Part shown: piece after piece, positions 1 through 8,300 of the stretch
Numbering within the stretch: the stretch's first letter is position 1
Layout of the letters: each line of letters starts with the position of its first letter
Assembly: GCF_030065885.1 (NCBI RefSeq)
Contig: NZ_JASJCS010000017.1
Coordinates: forward strand, 1 to 64,000
From: Ilumatobacter sp.
GTDB lineage: Bacteria; Actinomycetota; Acidimicrobiia; Acidimicrobiales; Ilumatobacteraceae
Length of the DNA: 64,000 bases
Direction of reading: 5' to 3'
Position numbers and translations under genes: made by a program
Notes under the pieces: model-generated
What the model saw: only the letters and a program-made list of their open reading frames with translations
Told to the model about the DNA's origin: nothing
Databases searched by the model: none

Positions 1-2
1 TC

Positions 3-59
3 GAGACGGCGTACCGCTGGCACCAGGCCCAACACGCCCGGATGCCGCAGCCGAGCTGA
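3..59 (+). CDS. C-terminal fragment of an unidentified protein (cut by window edge)
   Basis: An open frame enters from the left edge and ends at TGA 57-59. Only 18 residues are visible, ending in Met-Pro-Gln-Pro-Ser, too few to assign a family. It stops 9 nt before the next gene on the same strand, which suggests a shared transcript with the glycan genes that follow. It could also be a chance open frame. Confidence 0.4.
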   Translation, partial: ETAYRWHQAQHARMPQPS

Positions 60-68
60 GCGCCGGCC

Positions 69-827
69 GTGGGAGCACCCGACGTCGACGACACCGACGG
101 CCCCGCACCCGTACCGCGCATCGGCATCCTGCACCCCGCCCGGCCGCACCCGATCGTCGCTGCCGCCGAGGCGCGCGTCCTCGAACACGAGTTGTCGCGC
201 CGGCTCGGCGAGGTCACGCTCGACCTGCGCGTCGATGGCGAGCACATCGGCGTCTGGCAGCCGATGTCCACGGCGTCTTGGCCGACCGATGTCGACGCGG
301 TCCTCGACACCGACCTGTGGGCGCCTGATCTCCCGCCGCTGGCGTCGCTGTTCGCGAGAACCGTCGAGGCCGGTGCGGCCGAGGTCCGGCGGCGCATGCT
401 CGAACATCTCGGCGTGCTCCCGTGCCCGACGTTCGACCAGTCCGCGCTCGACGCTCTCCCGGACACGATCCGCGTCACGGACGTGTGGCTCATCGTCTCG
501 GGCGCCGACGACGTCGGCGTCGACGACGCCGGCATCGCTGCGTTCGGCTCGGACCCCGGCGATCAGGCACGACTCGATGCTGCGCTCGATGCGGTCGCCG
601 ACGGGCTCTCCGTGCACGACGAGGTCGATCGCAGCACCCGCTGGAGTCTCCAGCGCTCGGTCGCCGCAACCGCCGTCTGGCGACGCAGGGCCGCCGAGCT
701 CGAGTCCGAGCTGGCGCAGTCGACACGGGCGGCCACCGAACGCCTCGACGAGCTCAAGGCCGAGATCGGCGTGCTGCGCGAACGGCTCGAACGCAACGCG
801 CTCGATGACCCGGCAGCACCGTCGTGA
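69..827 (+). CDS. Hypothetical protein with C-terminal coiled coil, glycan locus
   Basis: This encodes 252 aa from GTG 69. I do not recognise the family. Residues 1-180 look globular and acidic, with no signal peptide or membrane segment. Residues about 195-245 form a heptad-rich coiled coil (RRRAAELESELAQ followed by RLDELKAEIGVLRERLE). Its end overlaps the start of the following GT2 gene, so the two are probably translationally coupled. Similar coiled coils recur as small separate proteins or as tails on other glycosyltransferases in this locus, so a scaffolding role near those enzymes is possible but is inference. Confidence 0.75.
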   Translation: MGAPDVDDTDGPAPVPRIGILHPARPHPIVAAAEARVLEHELSRRLGEVTLDLRVDGEHIGVWQPMSTASWPTDVDAVLDTDLWAPDLPPLASLFARTVEAGAAEVRRRMLEHLGVLPCPTFDQSALDALPDTIRVTDVWLIVSGADDVGVDDAGIAAFGSDPGDQARLDAALDAVADGLSVHDEVDRSTRWSLQRSVAATAVWRRRAAELESELAQSTRAATERLDELKAEIGVLRERLERNALDDPAAPS

Positions 828-1633
828 CACACGACACGGTGGTCACCGCTTCACCCGCGCCGTCGGTCGTCGCGCCCGTGTGCGACACCCCCGATGTCTC
901 CTTCGTCACGGTGACGTTCGGCACCGGCGCGATCGCGGTCGACTCGATCGCATCGCTGGTCGACTCCCTCGCGGCCGGCCGGCACTCGTACGAGGTGATC
1001 GTCGTCGACAACCCCCACCCGCTGCACGCCACGTTCACCGACCTCGCGCTGTTCACTGCGGGCGTGCGCGTCGTCCGCCCCGACCGCAACCTCGGCTTCG
1101 GCGGTGGCTGCGAGCTGGGTGCGATGTACGCGCGCGGCGGGCTGCTCGGCTTCGTGAACCCCGACATGTCGTTCCCGTCGGGCTGGCTCGATCCGCTGAT
1201 CACCGCGCTCGGGGACGACTGGGCGCCGTCGATCGTCGCACCGGTGCTCCGCGACGGCGACGGCTCGATCCAAGAGGTCGGTCAGATGCTCGACGCGAAC
1301 GGCCACACGAGCCCGATCACCACCCTGCCGGCAGGTGACCAGCTGATGCTCGTCGACTACGCCTCGGCCGCCTGCTGGCTGATGACCCGCGACGAACACG
1401 AGCGGCTCGGCGGCTTCGACCCGGCGTATCACCCCGCGTACTTCGAGGACGTCGACCTGGCGCTCCGTGCCCGCCGGGCGAACGGGTCGTGCGCCGTGCA
1501 CGCGGGCGTCTCGGTCGTGCACCACCGCGGCCACGGCACGCCCGACGCGCCTGCGCCCGCGAGCGAGCAGCACCGCATCCTGCTGGACAAGTGGCCCGAG
1601 ATCGCGTGGACCCAGCCGGCCGCCTCAGCCTGA
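824..1633 (+). CDS. Glycosyltransferase family 2 (rhamnosyltransferase-like)
   Basis: 269 aa, GTG start overlapping the upstream stop by 4 nt. It shows a GT-A fold: SFVTVTFGT opens the first strand, VIVVDNP is the nucleotide-binding strand, and DRNLGFGGGCELG is the loop typical of rhamnosyltransferase-like GT2 enzymes. The DxD-equivalent region is NPDM, and YFEDVDLALRAR is the catalytic-base motif near residue 200. It probably adds a sugar from a nucleotide-activated donor to a lipid-linked glycan in the cytoplasm. Its 3' end overlaps the end of the convergent gene by 9 nt, so there is no intergenic terminator. Confidence 0.88.
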   Translation: MTHDTVVTASPAPSVVAPVCDTPDVSFVTVTFGTGAIAVDSIASLVDSLAAGRHSYEVIVVDNPHPLHATFTDLALFTAGVRVVRPDRNLGFGGGCELGAMYARGGLLGFVNPDMSFPSGWLDPLITALGDDWAPSIVAPVLRDGDGSIQEVGQMLDANGHTSPITTLPAGDQLMLVDYASAACWLMTRDEHERLGGFDPAYHPAYFEDVDLALRARRANGSCAVHAGVSVVHHRGHGTPDAPAPASEQHRILLDKWPEIAWTQPAASA

Positions 1634-3829
1634 GGCGCCGTCGCCGAACACGGCCGCGACGAGCCGTCGCGCCTGGGCGAGCGGCGTCTCACGGGCCGCG
1701 TAGGCGAGCGCGGCGGCACGCATCGCGAGCCGGCGCGGCTCGTCGTCGAGCAGCACCTCGACGGTGTCCGCGAGCTCGCCGGCCGACACGTCGACCGGCA
1801 CCTTGACCGCCACCTCGTCCGGCAGCTCGGCCATCGCCCCGATGTCGGAGACGATCAGCGGTACGCCGCGCGCCAGCGCGTGTGCGACGACACCCGACGA
1901 TTCGCCGTTGGTGGTCCGCCGGAGCTGCACCAGCACGCCGGCCCGCCGCAGCCAGGCGTCGAACTCGCCGTCGTCGACCTGACCCGTGACCTCGACGGCG
2001 TCGCCGTCGCCGACGAAGCGCTCTCCTCCCAGGCCGACCAGCGCGGGCCGCACCGATCGACGGGCAACCAGTTGTCGCATCGCCTCGGCGACCACGTCGG
2101 AGCACTTGCTCTCGTCGGCGATCCCGGCCGAGACGACGTAGTCGGGTCCGCCGTCTCGGATCGGCTCGGTGGACGCCACCGCGGCGCACGGGTGCGGCCC
2201 GATGTCGATCGCCTCGGCGCCGGCGTCCGACCGCACGAGATCGGCCGCGTGGGCCGATTGCACGAGCGTCGTGAGCGCGGCGTGCACGACCGGCGCGGCG
2301 AACAGCGTGTCGTCGTCGACGTCGTGGTCGTACCAGCGCTGTGCGAACCGGTCGACGCGGAGACGGTCGAACACACCGCGGAGTCGCACGTCGTGCAGGA
2401 ACGCGTGGCCGGGCACGACCTCCAGCATCGGGAGGAAGCTGCGATGGAACCGGTTGTTGCCGAAGCAGTACACGACCGAGTCGAGCTCGCCGGCGGCCCA
2501 GCGCCCCGGCAGCGTGGCCAGGTCGTGCACCTGATACGGCACGTCGAGCTGCGACCAGGACGCTGTGCGCTCGACGAAGACCGCGACCTCCACGCTGTCG
2601 ACGTCGTGGTGGAGCGCGGTGACGAGCCGTTCGCTGTGGTCGGCGATACCGCTCGGCGTCGGCGGCATCAGCGTCACGATCCCCAGCCGTTTCCGCTGCG
2701 GCGACGGCACGGCCGGCTCGGGCCGGACCGAGTCGTAGACGGTCACCAGCCGATCGGCCGCTCGCGCCCACGTGAAGCCGGCGTCGGGGACGCGATCGAG
2801 CGCGGCAGCGACCGATGGGTCGTCCAGTGCTGCGAGCAGCGTCGCCGCCGTGTCATCGGTGTCCCACGGGTTGAAGAGCGCCCGCTCGTCCGGCAGCACC
2901 TCGGGCAGCGACGACACGCCACTGCAGATCACGCGTGCCCCGCACGACCGCGCTTCGAGCACGGGGAGGCCGAAGCCCTCGTAGTAGGACGGGAAGAACA
3001 CCAGCTCGGCGGTCTGGTTGAGGAGCACGAGCACGTCGTCGGGCACGAAGCCGGTGACGAGCACGCGGTCGGTGACGCCGTGCTCGTGGCACAACCGATC
3101 CAGCTCGTTCCGCTGGTGCTGGTCGACCTTGCACGCCAGGACCAGTTGATGCCGGGATCGGGCGGCGTAGGGGAGACGGGCGAAGGCGGCGATCGCCCCG
3201 GCGTAGTTCTTGCGCCAGTCCATGCCGGTCGGAACGAGCACGAAGCGCGCCTGGATGCCGGGGATCGCCTCCCGCAACGCACGGATCCGCTCGGCCAGCG
3301 GCGTGGTCGGCGGCCGGAACCGGTCGCTGACGCCTGCGCCGAGCACGGTGAGCCGCTCCTGCGACACGCCGAGCAGACCGGCCACGTCGTCGGCCGCCGA
3401 TTGCGAGTCGGTGACGATGGCATCGGCCGCCGCCAGCATGCCGAGACGGGTCCGGTACCGGGCGCTGGTGAAGACGTCGGCGAGATAGCGGTCGGGGAAC
3501 CGGTAGGGGATCAGGTCGTAGCAGGTGACCACCAGCCGCCGGGCGCGGACCGGAACACCGACCTCGCCGATCGGCAGGAGCTCGAAGGGCGAGTTCACGT
3601 GGAGCACGTCGACGGTCCTGCCGCGCACCGCCGAGAAGGACTGCAGCCGTTCACCGAGGTCGAGCTCGCCGATGCGGTCGACCCAGGGAAGCCGATCGTT
3701 CCACAAGAACGCGTCGACGACGCCCGGATGCCGCTCGGCCAGCGTGCGGGCGAGGTCGAACACGTACCGGGCGATGCCGCGCTCACCGTGGGCGGCGCTC
3801 TGGATCGCCTGGAGATCGAACGCGATCAC
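1625..3829 (-). CDS. Tandem GT4 glycosyltransferase (two GT-B domains)
   Basis: 734 aa. The start chosen is GTG 3829, overlapping the stop of the upstream coiled-coil gene as GTGA, and the protein begins directly with the first beta strand (VIAFDLQAIQSA). Domain 1 (about 1-385) is a family-4 enzyme with GERGIARYVFDLARTL, the phosphate-binding segment VPTGMDWRKNYAGAI and the donor-site motif SYYEGFGLPVLEARSCG. Domain 2 (about 398-730) starts with RLGIVTLMPPTPSGIADHS and is a second, more divergent GT4 domain ending with the SGVVAHALARGVPLIVSDIG donor-site region. Such tandem enzymes often add two consecutive sugars. Acceptor and donor are unknown. Confidence 0.88.
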   Translation of the reverse strand: MIAFDLQAIQSAAHGERGIARYVFDLARTLAERHPGVVDAFLWNDRLPWVDRIGELDLGERLQSFSAVRGRTVDVLHVNSPFELLPIGEVGVPVRARRLVVTCYDLIPYRFPDRYLADVFTSARYRTRLGMLAAADAIVTDSQSAADDVAGLLGVSQERLTVLGAGVSDRFRPPTTPLAERIRALREAIPGIQARFVLVPTGMDWRKNYAGAIAAFARLPYAARSRHQLVLACKVDQHQRNELDRLCHEHGVTDRVLVTGFVPDDVLVLLNQTAELVFFPSYYEGFGLPVLEARSCGARVICSGVSSLPEVLPDERALFNPWDTDDTAATLLAALDDPSVAAALDRVPDAGFTWARAADRLVTVYDSVRPEPAVPSPQRKRLGIVTLMPPTPSGIADHSERLVTALHHDVDSVEVAVFVERTASWSQLDVPYQVHDLATLPGRWAAGELDSVVYCFGNNRFHRSFLPMLEVVPGHAFLHDVRLRGVFDRLRVDRFAQRWYDHDVDDDTLFAAPVVHAALTTLVQSAHAADLVRSDAGAEAIDIGPHPCAAVASTEPIRDGGPDYVVSAGIADESKCSDVVAEAMRQLVARRSVRPALVGLGGERFVGDGDAVEVTGQVDDGEFDAWLRRAGVLVQLRRTTNGESSGVVAHALARGVPLIVSDIGAMAELPDEVAVKVPVDVSAGELADTVEVLLDDEPRRLAMRAAALAYAARETPLAQARRLVAAVFGDGASG

Positions 3830-4140
3830 GGTTCGGAGACCGCGGACGCCGCGATGACCGCTGCGAGCTGCCTGACGAGCCGCTCGAGCTCGTCGAGCCG
3901 ATCGCCCATCGTCTGCACCTCGTCGCTCAGGCGAGTGAGGACGCGGCTCTGGTACAGCGACAGCTCGGCGAGCGTGTTCTCGAGATCGGCGACGCGCTGC
4001 CACGCGGCACTGTCGTCGATCTCGACCTCGGGCGAGTGCTCGCGGACCTCCTGCTTGACCATCTCGAAGTGGTCGTTGAGGTAGCCGCGTACCGGAGCCG
4101 TCGCCGCACGCGCCGCCCGCCGGAGTGGAGAACCAGGCAT
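3826..4140 (-). CDS. Small coiled-coil protein preceding tandem GT4
   Basis: 104 aa. ATG 4140 is preferred because a TAGCGT box lies 7 nt upstream (minus strand), as for many genes here; GTG 4149, three codons earlier, is the alternative. The N-terminus is basic (SPLRRAARAATAPVRGYL), followed by an acidic segment and a coiled coil from about residue 45 to 95 (VADLENTLAELSLYQSRVL, then MGDRLDELERLVRQL). There is no enzymatic motif. It is translationally coupled to the downstream GT4-GT4 gene. It could tether or oligomerise a glycosyltransferase; function unproven. Confidence 0.75.
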   Translation of the reverse strand: MPGSPLRRAARAATAPVRGYLNDHFEMVKQEVREHSPEVEIDDSAAWQRVADLENTLAELSLYQSRVLTRLSDEVQTMGDRLDELERLVRQLAAVIAASAVSEP

Positions 4141-4145
4141 CGGGC

Positions 4146-6248
4146 TCACGCTAGCGATCGGGTGACCGGCAGCGTTGAATCACGGGCGACGCCGCCGTGG
4201 ACCCGTGGCCAGGCGTCGACGAGCGCGGCGAGCCGCCGGCCGGTCTCGGCCCGCGTCGGCTGCGAGGCGATCCTCTCGTAGGCCGCCGCCGCCAGCCGAC
4301 CTGGCAGGGACGGATCCTCGACGAACGATCGCATGATCCGGCTCGCGGCCTCGAGGTCGGGTTCGGCCCACCGGCCGCCGTCGTAGGCACCGTCGCCTCG
4401 CTCGACCGCGACGAGCTCGTGGTCGACGAGCGCCGCGCACGCGTCGTCGACGAGGTCGAGCACACCGCTGTACCGCGTGGCGATGATCGGCGTCCCGACC
4501 CACATGGCCTCGGCGATGTGGAGGCCCAGCCCCTCGCCGCGATGGAGGCTCACCACCGCGTCGCTCGACGCGACGAGAGCGGCCAGCTCGTCGTCTCGGA
4601 GGTGCTCGTCGCGGATGGTGATCCGCTCGTCGCCGGCTGCCGCTGCCGAGATCGCAGCTGCAGCTTCGGGTCGCTGGTCGGCGTTGATCGTCTTGACCAC
4701 GAGCCGAACGGGCTCGTCGCCGCTGGCGAACGCGCGCCGGAATGCGGCGATCGCGCCGCTCGGGTTCTTGCGCTCGGCCACGCTGAGGTGGTCGAAGCTG
4801 ACGAGGAACCGGAACGGTGCGTCTCGGACGCGCCCGATGCCGTGGGCGGCCGGCGCCTGGATCGGCAGCGGGACGTGGCGCACCGGCACGTCGGCGACCG
4901 AGCGGTACGCGTCATGGACGAACCGGGTGGGCGCCCAGATCTCGTCGACGAGCTCGATCGCGGCCAGGTGCCGGTCGGGGACGCGCTCCAGCTCCCAGAA
5001 CCAGTACCCGATCACCCGATCGACCTCGGCGACGAGCGGCCGGTGCGACTCGAACAGACCGGGGGTTTGGTCGGCGGTGACGACGGCGATCGTGACGCGC
5101 CGAATCGGTGACGCACCCGGCTCGGGGTCACCCGGCTCGCCTGCCGGCGGGCTGGCCGATTCGACGTCCCACCTGCCGACCTGGACGCCCGCCTCCTCGA
5201 GGCATGCCGCGAGCTCTCGTGCGCGATCGCCGAGCCCGCTCATCGACGAGAAGTAGCCGACCACGTTCACGCCGGCCGCCCGCTGGGATGGCGCGGTCGC
5301 CAGCAGGAGCGGACCGAAGAGCGCGACGACGCTCAGCCCCGCCGCGACGAGGAGCACCTGCGGCGACGCGACCGAGTCCTCGATGGTCCAGCTCCGCCAA
5401 CGAACCCAGCTGGCAGGTTCGGGGAACGTCGCCGCGAACCGGATCTGGTCGACGATCGCGACGAGCCACACCATGCCGCCGCCTGCGCCGACGAGGCGAC
5501 CGATCCGACGGTGGACGGATCCCCTCAGCGGCACCGTCCCGGCCGTGAGCACGATGGCCACGCTGAAGAGGAACGCGCCGGCAGTGGTGTTCGCGGCACC
5601 GACGAATCGCTCGATCGCGGCGAACAGCACGAACGAGCCGACCAGAGCGATGAGGACGAGACCCGCCGCCAGCCGTCGACCGACGAACCAGGCCGTGGCG
5701 GCGACGGCGCCGACCGCGACCCACCAGAGCGCGAGCGCGCTGACCGACAGCGACGCACCGATCTCGCCGACGACGCCGGTCGCGCCACGCAGGTTGACGT
5801 CCGCCCGGTCGAGGATCGCCGACCACCCCGGGGTCGTGTCACGCGACGTCGCTGCGGCGAGCGCTCCGGCGACCCCGGCTGCGAGCGCGGCGCCCGCCAC
5901 GAGGATCGCTGCCCGTGTGGCACCGTGCAGCAAGAGCAGCGTCAGCAGCGACGCAGCCAGCATCGCCAGCGCGCCGTGCCGCTCGCCCGCGGCGACCGAC
6001 GAGAGGACGGCGGGCGACACGGCGAGGAGCAGTGCGCCGACCGCCAGCCACTGCCGGCGCCACAACGCCACCGTCACTGCGATCACGAGCAGCGCGGCGG
6101 GCACGAACGTGAAGGCCAGCCGCGCGGAGACACCGGGCGAGTCGAATCGGATCGTGGCCTGCACCCAGATCGCGAGCGCGACCCCGATCGCCACGATCCA
6201 TGTCGTCCGGCCGCGCACGAGCGCGCCGACCCACGAGCGGTCGGTCAT
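4146..6248 (-). CDS. Polytopic membrane protein fused to a GT4-like glycosyltransferase
   Basis: 700 aa. ATG 6248 overlaps the upstream GT2 stop as ATGA. Residues 14-320 contain about ten hydrophobic helices with few charged residues. Residues about 326-690 are a cytoplasmic GT-B domain: GVNVVGYFSSMSGLGDRARE at the start, IGYWFWELERVP, then SFDHLSVAERKNPSGAI and SLHRGEGLGLHIAEAMWVG as phosphate- and donor-binding regions. Glycosyltransferases with an N-terminal helix bundle of this size are uncommon. The bundle may be an anchor or may handle a polyprenyl-linked acceptor. Its stop is 5 nt before the next gene's ATG. Confidence 0.85.
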   Translation of the reverse strand: MTDRSWVGALVRGRTTWIVAIGVALAIWVQATIRFDSPGVSARLAFTFVPAALLVIAVTVALWRRQWLAVGALLLAVSPAVLSSVAAGERHGALAMLAASLLTLLLLHGATRAAILVAGAALAAGVAGALAAATSRDTTPGWSAILDRADVNLRGATGVVGEIGASLSVSALALWWVAVGAVAATAWFVGRRLAAGLVLIALVGSFVLFAAIERFVGAANTTAGAFLFSVAIVLTAGTVPLRGSVHRRIGRLVGAGGGMVWLVAIVDQIRFAATFPEPASWVRWRSWTIEDSVASPQVLLVAAGLSVVALFGPLLLATAPSQRAAGVNVVGYFSSMSGLGDRARELAACLEEAGVQVGRWDVESASPPAGEPGDPEPGASPIRRVTIAVVTADQTPGLFESHRPLVAEVDRVIGYWFWELERVPDRHLAAIELVDEIWAPTRFVHDAYRSVADVPVRHVPLPIQAPAAHGIGRVRDAPFRFLVSFDHLSVAERKNPSGAIAAFRRAFASGDEPVRLVVKTINADQRPEAAAAISAAAAGDERITIRDEHLRDDELAALVASSDAVVSLHRGEGLGLHIAEAMWVGTPIIATRYSGVLDLVDDACAALVDHELVAVERGDGAYDGGRWAEPDLEAASRIMRSFVEDPSLPGRLAAAAYERIASQPTRAETGRRLAALVDAWPRVHGGVARDSTLPVTRSLA
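4148..4153 (-). promoter_or_regulatory. -10 box of the coiled-coil/GT4 pair
   Basis: Minus strand TAGCGT, 7 nt before ATG 4140; decides between ATG 4140 and GTG 4149. Confidence 0.55.
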
Positions 6249-7909
6249 GCCCGGTGGCGCCCGAGGAGCCGACGCACGATGTTCGGCCGACCCTCGAACG
6301 CCGCCGCTCCGGACCGGAGCGGCCGCTCCAACCAGTCGTCGCGGCCCGGCGCCAGGTTCGGGTTGTAGTACGGGTCGTGGTGGATCTCGTCGTGCCAGCG
6401 CTGGTTGACGAACTGGTACTCCTCGGGCTGCAGCACGCTGTGCCGCGTGCGGCTCTCGAAGTGGTACCAGACGGCCCACGGCGTCCAGACGATGCGGTGC
6501 CCGGCGGCGCGCAGCTTCAGGCTGAAGTCGACGTCGTTGTAGTTGAGCGGCAGCTCGAGACTGAAGCCCCCGACCTCGTCGAACGCCGAGCGTCGGACGA
6601 GCGCAGCCGCTGCGGTGACCCCGCTGCACTCCCGCTCGACCGCGAGCGGCCGCAGCGGCCAGGGGCCGGGCGAATCGCCTCCCCACCCGAAGCAGGCGTG
6701 GCCGATGTCGCGGTGGTAGACGTGGCCGCCGTGCTGCAGCGTGCCGTCGGCGAACAGCAGCTTGGCCCCGACCATCGCGACATCGGGCACGTCGAGGTGG
6801 GCGACCATCGTCTCGAGGCTGGTCGGTTCGATCAGCTCGGTGTCGTCGTTGAGGAGCAGGAGCGCCTCGCCGGTGGCGTGCAGCACGCCCAGGTTGATCT
6901 TCTCCGAGAAGTTGAACGGCCCGTCGAACGGCACCAGGACGAGGCGCTCGCCGGCGATTCGCCGCAGGGCGTGCAGAACTGCGTCGGGGGTGTCGGCGTC
7001 GAACACCACGACGATCTCGAGCTGGTCGTACGTCGAGTGTGCCAACAGGCTGGCGACGGCATCGACGACGAAGCTGCGACTCGCCCCCCACACCCGTCCG
7101 ACCGTCCCGCGGGTCGGCACGACCACGCTGACGAGCGGACGTGATCGTGGCCGGCGGCGGAGCCGGTAGCAGCCGTCGTGCTCGGTCAGCTCGGCGTCGG
7201 CGTCGATGCCGACCCGCGCGCAATGGTCGCTCACCGCCCGGACGCCCGCCTCGAACGCCCACCGCTTGTTGTCGCCGCTCGTCGTGACGCTGCGGGGCGA
7301 CTGCCGCCAGTGGTAGAGCACCTCGGGCACGTGGGTGACCGAGACACCCGCCCGTTCGGTGACCCGCAGCAGCAGGTCGTGGTCCTGGGCACCGTCGAAC
7401 CCGCTGCGGAACCCGCCGGCCTCGTCGGCGAGCGAGCGGCGCATGGCGACGCAGTGGGCGATGTAGTTCTGGTTGCGGAGTCGTTCCGGAGAGAAGTCCG
7501 GCTTGTACGACGGCGTCGCGTACTTGCCGTCGGGGCGGATCAGATCGTGATCGGAGTAGGCGACGTCGGCCCCGGCCTCGATCGCCTCGGTCATGATGCG
7601 CACCGCGTCGGGCTCCAACACGTCGTCGTGGTCGAGCAGGAGCACGACGTCGCCGGTCGCGGCCGAGAGCGCGTCGCTGCTCGCCGCTGCGATGCCGCCG
7701 TTGGACGGACGCCTGATGACGCGAACCCGCTCGTCGGCGGCGGCAGCCTCGTCCAGGACGGTGGCGACCCACGGCGCCGTCGATGCGTCGTCGACGACGA
7801 CGTGTTCCCAGTCGGCCAGGTCCTGCTGCCGCACCGAGCGAAGACACGCGACGAGATGCTCGCGGTCGGTCTCGAAGACGGTGGTCAGCACCGAGCAGCG
7901 GGGCGACAC
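6245..7909 (-). CDS. Tandem GT2 glycosyltransferase (two GT-A domains)
   Basis: 554 aa from GTG 7909, 7 nt after the preceding coiled-coil gene. Domain 1 (about 4-235) has CSVLTTVFETDREHL, HVVVDDAS, LLLDHDDVLEPDAV and AQDHDLLLRV. Domain 2 (about 255-500) has LVSVVVPTRG, IVVVFDADTP, LLLNDDTELI (the DxD-like metal site) and LNYNDVDFSLKLRAAG. The C-terminus carries the Trp/Tyr-rich region common to large O-antigen GT2 enzymes (NQRWHDEIHHDPYYNP). It probably transfers two residues to a glycan. Its last 4 nt overlap the start of the membrane-GT4 fusion gene. Confidence 0.9.
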   Translation of the reverse strand: MSPRCSVLTTVFETDREHLVACLRSVRQQDLADWEHVVVDDASTAPWVATVLDEAAAADERVRVIRRPSNGGIAAASSDALSAATGDVVLLLDHDDVLEPDAVRIMTEAIEAGADVAYSDHDLIRPDGKYATPSYKPDFSPERLRNQNYIAHCVAMRRSLADEAGGFRSGFDGAQDHDLLLRVTERAGVSVTHVPEVLYHWRQSPRSVTTSGDNKRWAFEAGVRAVSDHCARVGIDADAELTEHDGCYRLRRRPRSRPLVSVVVPTRGTVGRVWGASRSFVVDAVASLLAHSTYDQLEIVVVFDADTPDAVLHALRRIAGERLVLVPFDGPFNFSEKINLGVLHATGEALLLLNDDTELIEPTSLETMVAHLDVPDVAMVGAKLLFADGTLQHGGHVYHRDIGHACFGWGGDSPGPWPLRPLAVERECSGVTAAAALVRRSAFDEVGGFSLELPLNYNDVDFSLKLRAAGHRIVWTPWAVWYHFESRTRHSVLQPEEYQFVNQRWHDEIHHDPYYNPNLAPGRDDWLERPLRSGAAAFEGRPNIVRRLLGRHRA

Positions 7910-7916
7910 GGCAACC

Positions 7917-8219
7917 TCAGAGAACTCGGGATCGGATCGCCCGACTCAGCCGCGAGCGCGCCGACGACGCGACGCCGAGCACTGCTCGTTGGAAGTGAGC
8001 CTGGTCCTGCCGTGCACGCGCGAGATCGACCTCGAGCTCGCGCACTCGGCCCCGCAACATGCCGGCGTTGGCCTCGGCGCCCTTGGCGGCATCGCGGCAC
8101 GCGAGGACGTCTTCCTGGAGCTGGGTGTACGACAGCTCGGCGGGCCCGACGAGCGACCGGAGCCGGTCGACCTCGGCCTGCAGGGCTGCCAGCTCGTCAT
8201 CTCGGGATGACTCGGTCAT
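7917..8219 (-). CDS. Small coiled-coil protein preceding tandem GT2
   Basis: 100 aa from ATG 8219, with a TACACT box exactly 7 nt upstream. An acidic N-terminal coiled coil (DDELAALQAEVDRLRSLV) is followed by a second coiled segment (MLRGRVRELEVDLARARQ) and a basic, amphipathic C-terminal tail (SSARSRLSRAIRSRVL) that could touch membrane or RNA. It heads the 8219-to-1625 minus unit, directly before the GT2-GT2 gene. No known family is recognised. The layout matches the other two small coiled-coil genes in this locus. Confidence 0.72.
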   Translation of the reverse strand: MTESSRDDELAALQAEVDRLRSLVGPAELSYTQLQEDVLACRDAAKGAEANAGMLRGRVRELEVDLARARQDQAHFQRAVLGVASSARSRLSRAIRSRVL

Positions 8220-8226
8220 CGGGCGA

Positions 8227-8232
8227 AGTGTA
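8227..8232 (-). promoter_or_regulatory. -10 box of the minus coiled-coil/GT2 unit
   Basis: Minus strand TACACT, 7 nt before ATG 8219. Confidence 0.55.
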
Positions 8233-8287
8233 ATCCCGACGGGGCCGGCGGCCCGGGGGTGGCCATGTCCGGACGCCGGCCGACCGG

Positions 8288-8293
8288 TACTGT
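8288..8293 (+). promoter_or_regulatory. -10 box of the DUF2142 gene
   Basis: TACTGT, 7 nt before GTG 8301; decides that start. Confidence 0.6.
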
Positions 8294-8300
8294 CGCCACC

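Noticed and set aside
1880-4084. Long antisense reading frame opposite the tandem GT4 gene (also 5511-6368, 7178-8233, 9574-10758, 11988-13595 and others)
   Set aside because: High GC content keeps antisense frames open. Their translations are rich in Arg, His, Asp and Val without domain motifs, while the opposite strand has clear enzymes.
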